DNA of 64,000 nucleotides from Pseudochrobactrum kiredjianiae (GTDB lineage: Bacteria; Pseudomonadota; Alphaproteobacteria; Rhizobiales; Rhizobiaceae): positions 92,108-156,107 of the forward strand of contig NZ_JAUCBM010000007.1 in assembly GCF_030362795.1 (NCBI RefSeq), given 5' to 3'. Of this stretch, positions 27,880-36,450 are shown piece by piece (position 1 is the first letter of the stretch; each line of letters starts with the position of its first letter). The notes under the pieces are model-generated. The model saw nothing but the letters and a program-made list of their open reading frames with translations. It searched no databases and had not been told where the DNA came from. The position numbers were made by a program, and so were the translations under genes.

Positions 27880-28914
27880 ATGTCATTCCGTCCCCGCTCC
27901 TTCTCAGCGATGCTGTTGAGACTCACTCTGGCAGCAACTCTTTCAGCCAGCGCATTATTTTCGGCACAAGCTGATCAGCCTGCAAAACAGGCTTTCGGCT
28001 CGGTCAAACTACCCTCCGTTACAGCGCCGGAATCTTATGGCTTCTATTCCAAAGGCTGCATCAGCGGTGCGGTCGCATTGCCTGTTGACGGTCCGAACTG
28101 GCAGGTGATGCGCCTGTCCCGCAACCGCAATTGGGGACACCCGAACCTGATTGCTCTGCTGGATAAATTGTCCCGTGATGCCGCCAAGACCGGCTGGAAC
28201 GGCCTGCTGGTCGGCGATATTTCACAGCCGCGTGGCGGCCCGATGCTGACCGGTCATGCGTCGCATCAGGTTGGACTTGATGCCGATATTTGGTTATCGC
28301 CAATGCCAAACCGCCGCTACACCAATCAGGAGCGTGAGGATGTGAGCGCGATTACGATGCTCAAACCAAATTCGCTTTATGTTGACCAGAATAAATGGAC
28401 ACCGTCACGTACCGCGCTGCTCAAACATGCCGCAAGCTATCCGGAAGTGGAGAGGCTTTTTGTCCATCCGGGGATTAAGAAACAACTGTGCGAAACCGTA
28501 ACCGGTGATCGTCGCTGGCTGGCAAAAGTGCGCCCTTATTGGGGTCATCACTATCATTTCCATGTTCGCCTGCGTTGTCAGGCCGGATCACCGGACTGCA
28601 AACCACAGGAACCGACCGGCAAAGATGATGGTTGCGGCAAGCCACTGGACTGGTGGTTTACCGATGAGCCGTGGAAACCGGCAAAACCTGCCAAGCCTGG
28701 TGAAAAACCAAAGCCACCGAAAGTCATGATGGTTTCACAACTGCCGCAGGCCTGTGCAACTTTGCTCAATGCACCTGCTCCGTCCTCTGTGAAAGAAGTG
28801 ACCTACGGTCTGGCGAATGGCGGAAAAGCTTCCGCACTCCAACCAGATCTGGCACCGGCTTTTGCTCCACCGACACCACCTGCATCTGTCCCGCTGCCTG
28901 CTGAAAAACCATAG
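27880..28914 (+). CDS. mepA: Penicillin-insensitive murein endopeptidase
   Basis: MepA is a periplasmic LAS-type zinc peptidase that cuts D-Ala-mDAP crosslinks in peptidoglycan. The 344-residue precursor has a signal peptide (about residues 1-31, MLLRLTLAATLSASALFSAQA inside it). The catalytic features are GHASHQVGLDADIW (first zinc ligands), FVHPGIKKQLC and WGHHYHFHVRL (last ligands), with several conserved cysteines in LRCQAGSPDCKPQEP. The C-terminus is a Pro/Lys-rich tail (KPAKPAKPGEKPKPPK). I chose the ATG at 27880 with GGAAACC upstream; a longer frame from 27835 adds no signal-like sequence. Confidence 0.95.
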   Translation: MSFRPRSFSAMLLRLTLAATLSASALFSAQADQPAKQAFGSVKLPSVTAPESYGFYSKGCISGAVALPVDGPNWQVMRLSRNRNWGHPNLIALLDKLSRDAAKTGWNGLLVGDISQPRGGPMLTGHASHQVGLDADIWLSPMPNRRYTNQEREDVSAITMLKPNSLYVDQNKWTPSRTALLKHAASYPEVERLFVHPGIKKQLCETVTGDRRWLAKVRPYWGHHYHFHVRLRCQAGSPDCKPQEPTGKDDGCGKPLDWWFTDEPWKPAKPAKPGEKPKPPKVMMVSQLPQACATLLNAPAPSSVKEVTYGLANGGKASALQPDLAPAFAPPTPPASVPLPAEKP

Positions 28915-29040
28915 TGCTTTGATTGGCGGAACTATGCGCTTTTCTTCCGCCAGTCCATCCGATATACAATTAAAACGATTTAGTGTGGTTTCACACGGAA
29001 CTGCATCAGAAAATAACCAGAGTGAGAAGCAGTATTAACA

Positions 29041-30054
29041 ATGCCAAATATCGATCCGAATTTTGTTTTTCCTGTCCTTATCGGTGATATCGGCGGCACC
29101 AATGCCCGCTTCGCCATTCTGGTGGATTCCTATGCAGAGCCAAAAGAATTTCCGGTTCTGCTGACGAAAGATTTTGAAACTCTGGAAGATGCCATTCAGT
29201 CCGTTGTACTGGATCACACCTCTATCCAACCACGATCAGCCGTTATCGCCATTGCCGGTCCGGTAGAAGGTGATGAAATTCCGCTGACCAATTGTCATTG
29301 GGTGGTTAAACCCCGCCAGATGATGGAACGGTTCAATCTGCAGGACATTACCGTCCTCAATGATTTTGAAGCGCAGGCTCTCGCCGTTGTGTCGCTTGAT
29401 GAGCAGCATCTGGAAAATATCGGCGGCGAAACCAGCCATCCGAATGGTAAGCGTGTCGTTTTGGGACCGGGCACCGGCCTTGGCGTTGCAGGTCTGATCC
29501 GCTCGCGCCAGACATGGGTGCCGGTTCCGGGTGAAGGCGGCCATGTGGATTTCGGCCCGCGCTCAGAGCGCGATCTGCAAATTTTCCCGTTCATTGAAAA
29601 AATTGACGGCCGTGTTTCTGCTGAACAGCTTCTGTGCGGCCGTGGCTTGCAGCATATTTATCAGGCGATCTGTCAGGCAGACGGCATCAGCGCTACCCTG
29701 ATTACGCCAGCCGAAATTACGGATGCCGCTTTGGATAAGAGCAATCCGCAAGCTACTGAGACATTAGAGCTTTTCGTGATTTATCTTGGTCGTCTGGCCG
29801 GTGATCTCGCTTTGATCTTCATGGCACAGGGCGGTGTTTATCTGTCCGGTGGCATCCCACAGCGTATTCTTTCCGCCCTTCGTACCGGTAGTTTCCGCGC
29901 AGCATTTGAAGATAAAGCGCCGCATCAGCTTATACTTAAATCCATACCTGTCTATGTGATTACGCATCCGCGCGCCGCTATTGCCGGTCTCTCAGCCTAT
30001 GCCCGTACACCGTCCCGTTTTGATATTCATACGGACGGCCGCCGCTGGCGCTGA
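29041..30054 (+). CDS. glk: Glucokinase
   Basis: Glk phosphorylates glucose to glucose-6-phosphate in the cytoplasm. The 337-residue protein is the bacterial ROK-unrelated glucokinase type with [11 protein letters not shown] (phosphate binding), [25 protein letters not shown] and the C-terminal LSGGIPQRI. It is a single gene between mepA and an ABC exporter. The promoter probably lies in the 28915-29040 gap. Confidence 0.96.
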   Translation: MPNIDPNFVFPVLIGDIGGTNARFAILVDSYAEPKEFPVLLTKDFETLEDAIQSVVLDHTSIQPRSAVIAIAGPVEGDEIPLTNCHWVVKPRQMMERFNLQDITVLNDFEAQALAVVSLDEQHLENIGGETSHPNGKRVVLGPGTGLGVAGLIRSRQTWVPVPGEGGHVDFGPRSERDLQIFPFIEKIDGRVSAEQLLCGRGLQHIYQAICQADGISATLITPAEITDAALDKSNPQATETLELFVIYLGRLAGDLALIFMAQGGVYLSGGIPQRILSALRTGSFRAAFEDKAPHQLILKSIPVYVITHPRAAIAGLSAYARTPSRFDIHTDGRRWR

Positions 30055-30088
30055 TCTGTTTATCTTATACGAAAAGTCTTAAATTGAA

Positions 30089-30150
30089 TTGACCATGCTT
30101 TCACACAAGGCATGGTCAAATGCTTTCTACAGCTTTATAGAAAAGCATGA
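30089..30150. other. Two adjacent hairpins after glk
   Basis: A perfect 10-bp stem (30089-30098 with 30110-30119) has an 11-base loop and is followed at once by a second imperfect stem (tgctttcta with tagaaaagca, 30120-30148). There is no T-run. They may mark the 3' end of glk mRNA or a leader of the ABC gene. Confidence 0.5.
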
Positions 30151-30213
30151 CTGACAGGAACAACAAGTCCTGATGGTCAATTCCGATAACCAGCAGCAGG
30201 ATTATCCCTGACC

Positions 30214-32022
30214 GTGAGTTTATTTAAAAAGAAGAAAAAGATCGATCCGGCAGAAACCACACAGATGATCCGTCGTGTGCTTTCTGAAAATTTTTCCGAT
30301 CACAAAATCTCTTATGCTAAAGCCATTGCTGGCTCTCTGATGATTTCAGGCGCAACCGTTTTTGTCGGTTATATTATGCGCGATGTCATCAATGATATTT
30401 TTTACAAGCAACGCGCAGACCTTATTATCTATATTGCCGGTTCTATCCTGCTCGCTTTTATTATGCGCGGGCTCGGCAGCTATATTCAGGCGGTACAGCT
30501 CGCCAAAATCGGAAATAATCTGGCAGCCATTTATCAGAAGCGCGTCTTCGCGCATCTGATGAAACTGGGGCTGAATTTCTATAATGATCATCGTTCCGGT
30601 CATCTCGCCGCGCAAATCAACCAGAATATCGGCGGTATGCGTGACCTGATGAATATGACTATAACATCCGTCGCCCGCGATGCAGTGATGCTGATCGGCT
30701 TGCTTGGTATTATGATTTATCAGGAGCCTTATCTGTCGCTCTACTCACTATTGATTGCGCCTCCGCTGGTTTTGACCGTAACCTATGTATCGCGCCGCAT
30801 CCGCACTGTAACCCGCGAGGTCGTGCATCTGAACTCGCATTTGCTTGGCGCGATGCAGGAGACGACACAAGGTATTGCCATCGTCAAAGCCTTCACGATG
30901 GAAGATCAGCTGCGCGGTAAAATCAACGGACTGATCGAGCAGGCAGAAGCCCGCTCCAACAAAATCGCCAGCGTTTCAGAGCGTGTTACGCCGATCTCAG
31001 AAATCCTCGCCGGTATCGCAATTGCCTCTGTGATTGCCTATGCCGGTTATCGCGCCATTGCTGAACAGCAACCGCCGGGCACCATGTTTGCTTTCATCAC
31101 ATCAATGATGCTGGCCTATGATCCTGCACGTCGTCTTGCACGTTTGCAGGTCAGTCTGGAACGTGCACTGGTCAATGCGCGGATGATTTATGAAATCCTC
31201 GATCTGAAGCCAGCGCAATCAGACCGCCCTGATGCCTGTGACTTGCAGGTTAAAGCAGGCACAGTACAATTTGCTGATGTGCATTTTGCCTATCATCCGA
31301 AAGACAACCCTGAATATCAGCAGGTTCTCAAGGGGATCAGCTTTATTGCTAAAGCCGGTGAAACGACCGCGATTGTCGGGGCATCAGGCGCTGGCAAATC
31401 CACTCTGATTACCCTGCTGCAGCGCTTCTATGATGTTGATAGCGGACGCATTCTTATCGACGAACAGGATATTGCCGGCGTGACGGTCAATTCGCTGCGT
31501 CGCTCGATCGCCTATGTTTCGCAGCAGCCTTATTTGTTTGAAGGGACGATTGCCGATAATATACGCTATGGCCGTCCGGATGCTTCGCAGGATGATATTG
31601 TTGAGGCTGCAAAACTGGCCAATGCGCATGAATTTATCATTCGTCAGCCACTCGGTTATGACAGTCCGGTAGGCGAAAACGGTGTCACGCTTTCAGGCGG
31701 TCAGCGTCAGCGTCTGTCTATTGCGCGCGCTATTGTGCGCAAAGCACCGATCCTGCTTCTGGATGAGGCAACATCAGCGCTCGACAATGATTCTGAGAAA
31801 CGTGTGCAGCAGGCGCTGGAAACTATCATGAAGGATCACACAACGATCGTGATTGCTCATCGTCTTTCCACTGTGGTCAATGCAGATAAAATCATTGTCA
31901 TGGAAGCCGGTAATATTGTGGAAGAAGGCCGTCATACGGATCTCGTCACCATCGAGAACGGTGTCTATGCACGTTTTTACAAGCTGCAATCCGCCCCTCA
32001 AAATGAACCTCTGATCGGATAA
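30214..32022 (+). CDS. ABC exporter, fused permease and ATPase (MsbA-like)
   Basis: A 602-residue half transporter of the ABCB type. Six transmembrane segments fall within about residues 25-325, with the EATQGI-like loop MQETTQGIAIVKAF between domains. The ATPase has GASGAGKSTL (Walker A), LSGGQRQRLSIARA (signature), ILLLDEATSALD (Walker B) and an AHRLST switch histidine. Similar proteins move lipids or drugs outward; the substrate cannot be fixed here. It starts with GTG at 30214, and dapB follows immediately after the stop, so it is likely first in an operon with dapB and perhaps gpmA. Confidence 0.92.
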   Translation: MSLFKKKKKIDPAETTQMIRRVLSENFSDHKISYAKAIAGSLMISGATVFVGYIMRDVINDIFYKQRADLIIYIAGSILLAFIMRGLGSYIQAVQLAKIGNNLAAIYQKRVFAHLMKLGLNFYNDHRSGHLAAQINQNIGGMRDLMNMTITSVARDAVMLIGLLGIMIYQEPYLSLYSLLIAPPLVLTVTYVSRRIRTVTREVVHLNSHLLGAMQETTQGIAIVKAFTMEDQLRGKINGLIEQAEARSNKIASVSERVTPISEILAGIAIASVIAYAGYRAIAEQQPPGTMFAFITSMMLAYDPARRLARLQVSLERALVNARMIYEILDLKPAQSDRPDACDLQVKAGTVQFADVHFAYHPKDNPEYQQVLKGISFIAKAGETTAIVGASGAGKSTLITLLQRFYDVDSGRILIDEQDIAGVTVNSLRRSIAYVSQQPYLFEGTIADNIRYGRPDASQDDIVEAAKLANAHEFIIRQPLGYDSPVGENGVTLSGGQRQRLSIARAIVRKAPILLLDEATSALDNDSEKRVQQALETIMKDHTTIVIAHRLSTVVNADKIIVMEAGNIVEEGRHTDLVTIENGVYARFYKLQSAPQNEPLIG

Positions 32023-32025
32023 GTG

Positions 32026-32868
32026 ATGACTGCATCTGTTTCAACCTCCCAGAGCTCCCCGGCTCCGATGCGTCTTGTTGTAACCGGCGCCTCAGGCCGC
32101 ATGGGTAAAGCACTCATTCGTGCGATCACAGACAATCCGGCAACAGTGCTATCCGGCGCGATCGTTCGTGAAGGCTCTGCGCTGATCGGGCAGGATGCAG
32201 GTGAAATGGCAGGCGCAGGCAAAAACGGCATCCTGATTTCAGCTGATCCGTTGCCGATTTTTGCGGAAGCCGAAGGTGTGCTGGATTTCACAACACCCGC
32301 AACAACACTGGTCTATGCAGCCTTGGCTGCGCAGGCGCGTATTGTCCATGTCATCGGCACCACCGGGTGCTCTGAAGACGATGAGGAAAAAATCCGCGCC
32401 GCTGCGCGTCATGCAACAATTATCAAGTCCGGCAATATGAGTCTGGGCGTTAATCTGCTCTCCGCTTTGGTGGAACAGGCGGCGCGCGCACTGCCGTCTT
32501 CAGCTTTCGACATCGAAATCCTTGAAATGCACCACAAGCATAAAGTGGATGCGCCTTCCGGCACAGCACTCTTGCTTGGTGAAGCCGCAGCGCAAGGGCG
32601 TGATATCAACCTCAGCGATCACAGTGTTCGTGTGCGCGATGGCCATACCGGCGCACGCGAAGACGGCACAATCGGTTTTGCAACTTTGCGCGGCGGTTCC
32701 GTCATCGGCGAACACTCAGTGATGTTTGCGGGCGCGTCCGAGCGCATCACCCTCACCCATCAGGCGCAGGAACGTTCTGTTTTTGCAGAAGGAGCCGTTG
32801 CAGCTAGCCTGTGGGGACGCGGCAAAAAGCCTGGCCTTTATTCAATGCGCGATGTACTCGGCCTTTAA
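32026..32868 (+). CDS. dapB: 4-hydroxy-tetrahydrodipicolinate reductase
   Basis: DapB reduces dihydrodipicolinate with NAD(P)H, upstream of DapD in lysine/DAP synthesis. The 280-residue protein has [17 protein letters not shown] near residue 16, [13 protein letters not shown], the signature [15 protein letters not shown] with catalytic His and Lys, and the C-terminal [12 protein letters not shown] chose the ATG at 32026 over the GTG three bases earlier; the first 15 residues are unstructured and the fold starts at MRLVVTG. Its overlap region with the ABC exporter implies cotranscription. Confidence 0.96.
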   Translation: MTASVSTSQSSPAPMRLVVTGASGRMGKALIRAITDNPATVLSGAIVREGSALIGQDAGEMAGAGKNGILISADPLPIFAEAEGVLDFTTPATTLVYAALAAQARIVHVIGTTGCSEDDEEKIRAAARHATIIKSGNMSLGVNLLSALVEQAARALPSSAFDIEILEMHHKHKVDAPSGTALLLGEAAAQGRDINLSDHSVRVRDGHTGAREDGTIGFATLRGGSVIGEHSVMFAGASERITLTHQAQERSVFAEGAVAASLWGRGKKPGLYSMRDVLGL

Positions 32869-32961
32869 ACCCTCTCATAGATTTTGTTTTTGAACTGAAA
32901 CACGCATCTTACACATCTGTTTCATAGTCCTTCACGATGCGTTCTAACCGGAGATAATCTC

Positions 32962-33582
32962 ATGTCCCGTACCCTTGTTCTTGTCCGTCATGGTCAAAGC
33001 GAATGGAACCTCAAAAACCTGTTTACCGGCTGGCGCGATCCGTCGCTCACCGAACAAGGTCATGCGGAAGCCAAAGCGGCCGGTCAGCGCCTGAAAGACG
33101 CCGGTCTCAAATTCGACATCGCCTATACATCGAACCTTTCACGTGCGCAGATTACCTGCCAGCACATTCTCGATCAGCTCGACCAGCCGGACCTGCAGAC
33201 CATCCGCAATGTCGCGCTGAATGAGCGCGACTATGGCGATCTCTCCGGCCTCAACAAAGATGATGCCCGCGCCAAATGGGGTGAAGAACAGGTTCACGTC
33301 TGGCGTCGTTCTTATGACGTGCCACCTCCGGGCGGCGAAAGCCTGCGCGATACCGGCGCACGCGTATGGCCATATTATCTGCACACGATTCAACCGCATG
33401 TACTGCGCGGTGAAAAAGTTCTGGTTGCCGCACACGGCAACTCCCTGCGTGCATTGATTATGGCTCTTGAAGGCCTGACCAGCGATGAAATTATTGCTCA
33501 GGAACTGAATACCGGCGTGCCGATTGTCTATGAACTGAACGCCGACAGCACCATTGCATCAAAAAAAGTTCTGACTGCATAA
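32962..33582 (+). CDS. gpmA: 2,3-bisphosphoglycerate-dependent phosphoglycerate mutase
   Basis: GpmA interconverts 3- and 2-phosphoglycerate in glycolysis and gluconeogenesis. The 206-residue protein has [10 protein letters not shown] (phospho-histidine), [27 protein letters not shown] with catalytic Glu, and [17 protein letters not shown] with the second His. It is the short alphaproteobacterial version, lacking part of the region present in the 250-residue enterobacterial protein. CGGAGA lies upstream of the ATG, and it ends in a strong terminator. Confidence 0.95.
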   Translation: MSRTLVLVRHGQSEWNLKNLFTGWRDPSLTEQGHAEAKAAGQRLKDAGLKFDIAYTSNLSRAQITCQHILDQLDQPDLQTIRNVALNERDYGDLSGLNKDDARAKWGEEQVHVWRRSYDVPPPGGESLRDTGARVWPYYLHTIQPHVLRGEKVLVAAHGNSLRALIMALEGLTSDEIIAQELNTGVPIVYELNADSTIASKKVLTA

Positions 33583-33608
33583 TTTTAAGCACTCAACTGC
33601 AATAGATC

Positions 33609-33642
33609 AAAGCCGGATACATCGCTGTTTCCGGCTTTTTTC
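33609..33642 (+). terminator. Terminator after gpmA
   Basis: The nine-base arms aaagccgga and tccggcttt are followed by a T-run. Confidence 0.85.
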
Positions 33643-33806
33643 TTTGCTTAATGGGCAAAACAACACACGCGTAAGCTGTTGAAATAATTTTATTTTCCAT
33701 CCTGAGACGAAAAAACAAAAAAACTTCAAAAAAATACAAATTTTCTGCAATTTTCGATGAAATGCCGTTGACATGAATCACTCTGCCCTTTAAACGGTCA
33801 CTCAAC

Positions 33807-33893
33807 GCCCAGATGGCGGAATTGGTAGACGCACCAGCTTCAGGTGCTGGCGCTCGCAAGGGCGTGGAGGTTCGAGTCCTCTTCTGGGCACCA
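33807..33893 (+). tRNA. tRNA-Leu (anticodon CAG)
   Basis: The acceptor stem gcccaga pairs perfectly with tctgggc; the CCA end is encoded. The D-arm is in ggcggaattggtagacgc, the anticodon arm is ccagc-ttcaggt-gctgg giving anticodon CAG for codon CUG, followed by a short class II variable arm and the TpsiC arm ggttcgagtcc. A terminator hairpin begins 36 bases later. Confidence 0.97.
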
Positions 33894-33928
33894 AATAAAG
33901 ATTACTACCAAGGTCTTTAACAAAAAAC

Positions 33929-33952
33929 ACCCGCTTAAGCGGGTTTTTTTGT
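33929..33952 (+). terminator. Terminator after tRNA-Leu
   Basis: An eight-base perfect palindromic arm pair (acccgctt/aagcgggt) is followed by seven Ts. Confidence 0.88.
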
Positions 33953-34009
33953 ATCTTCAGTTTGCCCCTATCATTATATCTTCCCCTTTCCCGTTTTCAG
34001 GACATACTC

Positions 34010-34222
34010 ATGGATACCGTCGCCATTGATAATCGCAGTGAATTTGCACTCTGGGCTATTCAGCGCGCACAGGAAATTGTTACGCAACAAGGTGCGGCAC
34101 TGGCCATGGCTGCCCGTGACATGAATGATGAAGAACTGGCTAAGACAGCTTCCGAACTCGGCTCCGCCATTTCAGATGCGTTGCTTGATGTGTTCGACGG
34201 CCTGATGCTGACCGAAGAATAA
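34010..34222 (+). CDS. Small conserved-looking cytosolic protein (70 aa, unrecognised)
   Basis: A 70-residue acidic protein, predicted fully helical: MDTVAIDNRSEFALWAIQ, an alanine-rich AALAMAARDMNDEELAKTASELG, and a hydrophobic/acidic end LLDVFDGLMLTEE. I do not recognise the family. CAGGACA lies 6-8 bases before the ATG, and the codon use looks native. It is alone between the tRNA terminator and a diguanylate cyclase gene; whether it interacts with either is unknown. Confidence 0.6.
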   Translation: MDTVAIDNRSEFALWAIQRAQEIVTQQGAALAMAARDMNDEELAKTASELGSAISDALLDVFDGLMLTEE

Positions 34223-34413
34223 ATCCAAACACATATTCTCATTCTCAAGAATATGTCAGCGTGCCCCTGATTATTGGATTTTCTTTTAAGCAAGAACAGC
34301 CTAATATTAGAGGACAATCTGACCCCCTGATGGAAAACGCTGCGCGCAAATAATCTGCTCCTGCGTATTCCGGCACGCCACCTTTCTCTTTCGGCAGAAA
34401 TCTGGAACATATC

Positions 34414-35466
34414 TTGAATATTCAGAATACACCTCATCCGTTTGCCGTTCCTGCTAATGAAACTGAACGCCTCGTCTCTGTTCGCAGCCTCCTGCCATCA
34501 GAACTGACCATCTCGGATGAGCTGAATATACTGACAACACTGGTTCAGGACATTTTTCAGGCAGCATCGTGTTCCGTCACAATCATCGATGAAGACTGGC
34601 AACGCATTGCTGCTACATCCGGCCTCAAAGCAGAAGATTGCCCGCGAGAAAAGTCCGGCTGTACCCATGTCGTCTTTTCCGGTCAGCCACTGATCGTACC
34701 CGATATGCGCCTTCATCCGGCCTTCCGTCAGCAATCCTATGTGACCGGTGAACCAGGTTTCCGCTTCTATGCCGGCTTCCCGCTGGAGATTGACCAAGGA
34801 CTAACACTGGGCGCGCTCTGCGTCATCGATACCAAGCCACGCGATTTCGACAATCATCAGTGCGCAGAAATGCGCAGTTTTGCCCAACTCGCCAGCGCGC
34901 TTCTCAGTTTGCAACGTAAAAACACGCTGCTCCAGAGTGATAAAGTCACGTTACGGAAAAATGCGCTTACAGATCCATTGACGCAGCTTTACAACCGTCG
35001 CGCCCTAAAAGAGCATGTCGCACCGTTTTTGCGCCAGCATACCGAGAGCAAGCAATCTGCCGGTATTCTTATGCTTGATATGGATAATTTCAAAACCATC
35101 AATGATACTTACGGGCATCCGGCAGGCGACCGCCTGCTGAAACAAGCCGCCGACAGAATACGCTCTGTCATCAGCGCTGATGATATTCCCGTGCGGATCG
35201 GCGGCGATGAATTCTGCATTATTCTGCCTTCTGTCCAAAATGACAGGGATTTACAACTCATTGCCGACCGCATGATTGAAGCCTTTCGCCTGCCTTTTAA
35301 AATCAGCGGGCAAGATATTTTCTCCGCCGTCAGCATCGGTACATTGCTAACGCCGCAAGACGGAAGCACCGGCGAACAATTGTCGCGTCATGCCGATAAA
35401 GCGCTGTATATGGCCAAAGCACGCGGGCGCAATTGCGCCGTCCGTTTCGACAAGTCTATGCTCTGA
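34414..35466 (+). CDS. GAF-GGDEF protein, probable diguanylate cyclase
   Basis: A 350-residue cytoplasmic protein. A GAF sensor domain at about residues 35-165 includes CSVTIIDEDWQRIAA, FRFYAGFPL and LGALCVIDTKP. A GGDEF domain runs from DPLTQLYNRRALKEH to the end, with MLDMDNFKTINDTYGHPAGD and an intact RIGGDEF catalytic loop, so c-di-GMP synthesis is expected. The inhibitory site position reads SADD instead of RxxD, so product inhibition may be lost. No ATG is available before the GAF domain; the TTG at 34414 behind TGGAAC is the likely start. Confidence 0.85.
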   Translation: MNIQNTPHPFAVPANETERLVSVRSLLPSELTISDELNILTTLVQDIFQAASCSVTIIDEDWQRIAATSGLKAEDCPREKSGCTHVVFSGQPLIVPDMRLHPAFRQQSYVTGEPGFRFYAGFPLEIDQGLTLGALCVIDTKPRDFDNHQCAEMRSFAQLASALLSLQRKNTLLQSDKVTLRKNALTDPLTQLYNRRALKEHVAPFLRQHTESKQSAGILMLDMDNFKTINDTYGHPAGDRLLKQAADRIRSVISADDIPVRIGGDEFCIILPSVQNDRDLQLIADRMIEAFRLPFKISGQDIFSAVSIGTLLTPQDGSTGEQLSRHADKALYMAKARGRNCAVRFDKSML

Positions 35467-35598
35467 AAATCACGAATATCAGCCTTGATATTGCTCAGCC
35501 GCACTCAAAACCCTATATATAAAATTACGGCCGGTATTTTTTAGCAACCGGTCAGGTTTCAGACCCGCATACAGACTTCTGCAACAAGGAAACTGCGC

Positions 35599-36450
35599 TT
35601 GCGTAAAACATTGCATGACAGGAAACTACCCCAGACTGTTCTGAAAGCGATACGCAACCGGCGCGGCTACCGTCCTCTGGGAGATAATAATCCCAGTGGC
35701 GATACAATCATCGCATCCTACAATGTGCATAAATGTATTGGCATCGATAAAAAATTCGATCCGGAGCGGACAGCGCAGGTCATTTCCGAGCTCAATGCCG
35801 ATATTATTGCCATTCAGGAAGCCGACAAGCGCTTTGGTGAACGCAAAGGTCTGCTGAACCTGCAAAATCTTGAGCGCGACAGCGGCCTTGTTCCTATGCC
35901 GATCCAGACCATGTCTCCCGACGGTCATGGCTGGCATGGCAATCTTCTGTTGTTCCGGCAGGGGCTGGTGCGCGATATTCATCAGCTGAAATTACCAGGC
36001 GTCGAGCCACGTGGTGCAGTCGTTGCCGATATTGATCTGGAAGCTGGCCCTCTGCGTATTATCGCTGCGCATTTCGGCTTGCTGAAGCATTCCCGCTCAC
36101 GACAGGCAAATACCCTGCTCTCGATGATCCGTGAGGATAATGAGCGCCCGACCATTTTAATTGGCGACCTCAATGAGTGGCGTGTCGGCAAAGGCTCTTC
36201 TCTGGCCAATCTGCAACCGGTGTTCAATCTGACAGCAGGCGCAGTACCGAGCTTCCCGTCCCGCTTTCCTGTCCTGGCGCTCGACCGTATTCTCAGCCGC
36301 CCGCAGCAGCTTGTGACATCCGTAGAGGTTCATAACACACCACTGGCACGCCTCGCCTCAGATCACCTGCCGATTAAAGCGCATCTTGACCTCAAAGCGC
36401 TGGAAAGCCGTGAGGACGAACAGGACGCGCCGCTCTCCGCTTACAGATAA
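35599..36450 (+). CDS. Endonuclease/exonuclease/phosphatase (EEP) family protein
   Basis: A 283-residue EEP-fold hydrolase: IIASYNVHKCIGIDKKFD, DIIAIQEADKRFG (metal Glu), HFGLLKHSR, ILIGDLNEWRVG (Asp-Asn) and LASDHLPIKAHL (final catalytic Asp-His). The layout matches the YbhP-like group, which in E. coli sits next to the cardiolipin synthase ClsB; here too the next gene is a cardiolipin synthase, but convergent, sharing ten bases of 3' end. The substrate is unknown. The start is TTG at 35599 with AAGGAAA at good spacing; no ATG is usable before the core. Confidence 0.85.
   Translation: MRKTLHDRKLPQTVLKAIRNRRGYRPLGDNNPSGDTIIASYNVHKCIGIDKKFDPERTAQVISELNADIIAIQEADKRFGERKGLLNLQNLERDSGLVPMPIQTMSPDGHGWHGNLLLFRQGLVRDIHQLKLPGVEPRGAVVADIDLEAGPLRIIAAHFGLLKHSRSRQANTLLSMIREDNERPTILIGDLNEWRVGKGSSLANLQPVFNLTAGAVPSFPSRFPVLALDRILSRPQQLVTSVEVHNTPLARLASDHLPIKAHLDLKALESREDEQDAPLSAYR

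Noticed and set aside
33807..33960. Genomic-island boundary at tRNA-Leu
   Set aside because: Both sides carry ordinary housekeeping genes with native features and no mobility genes.
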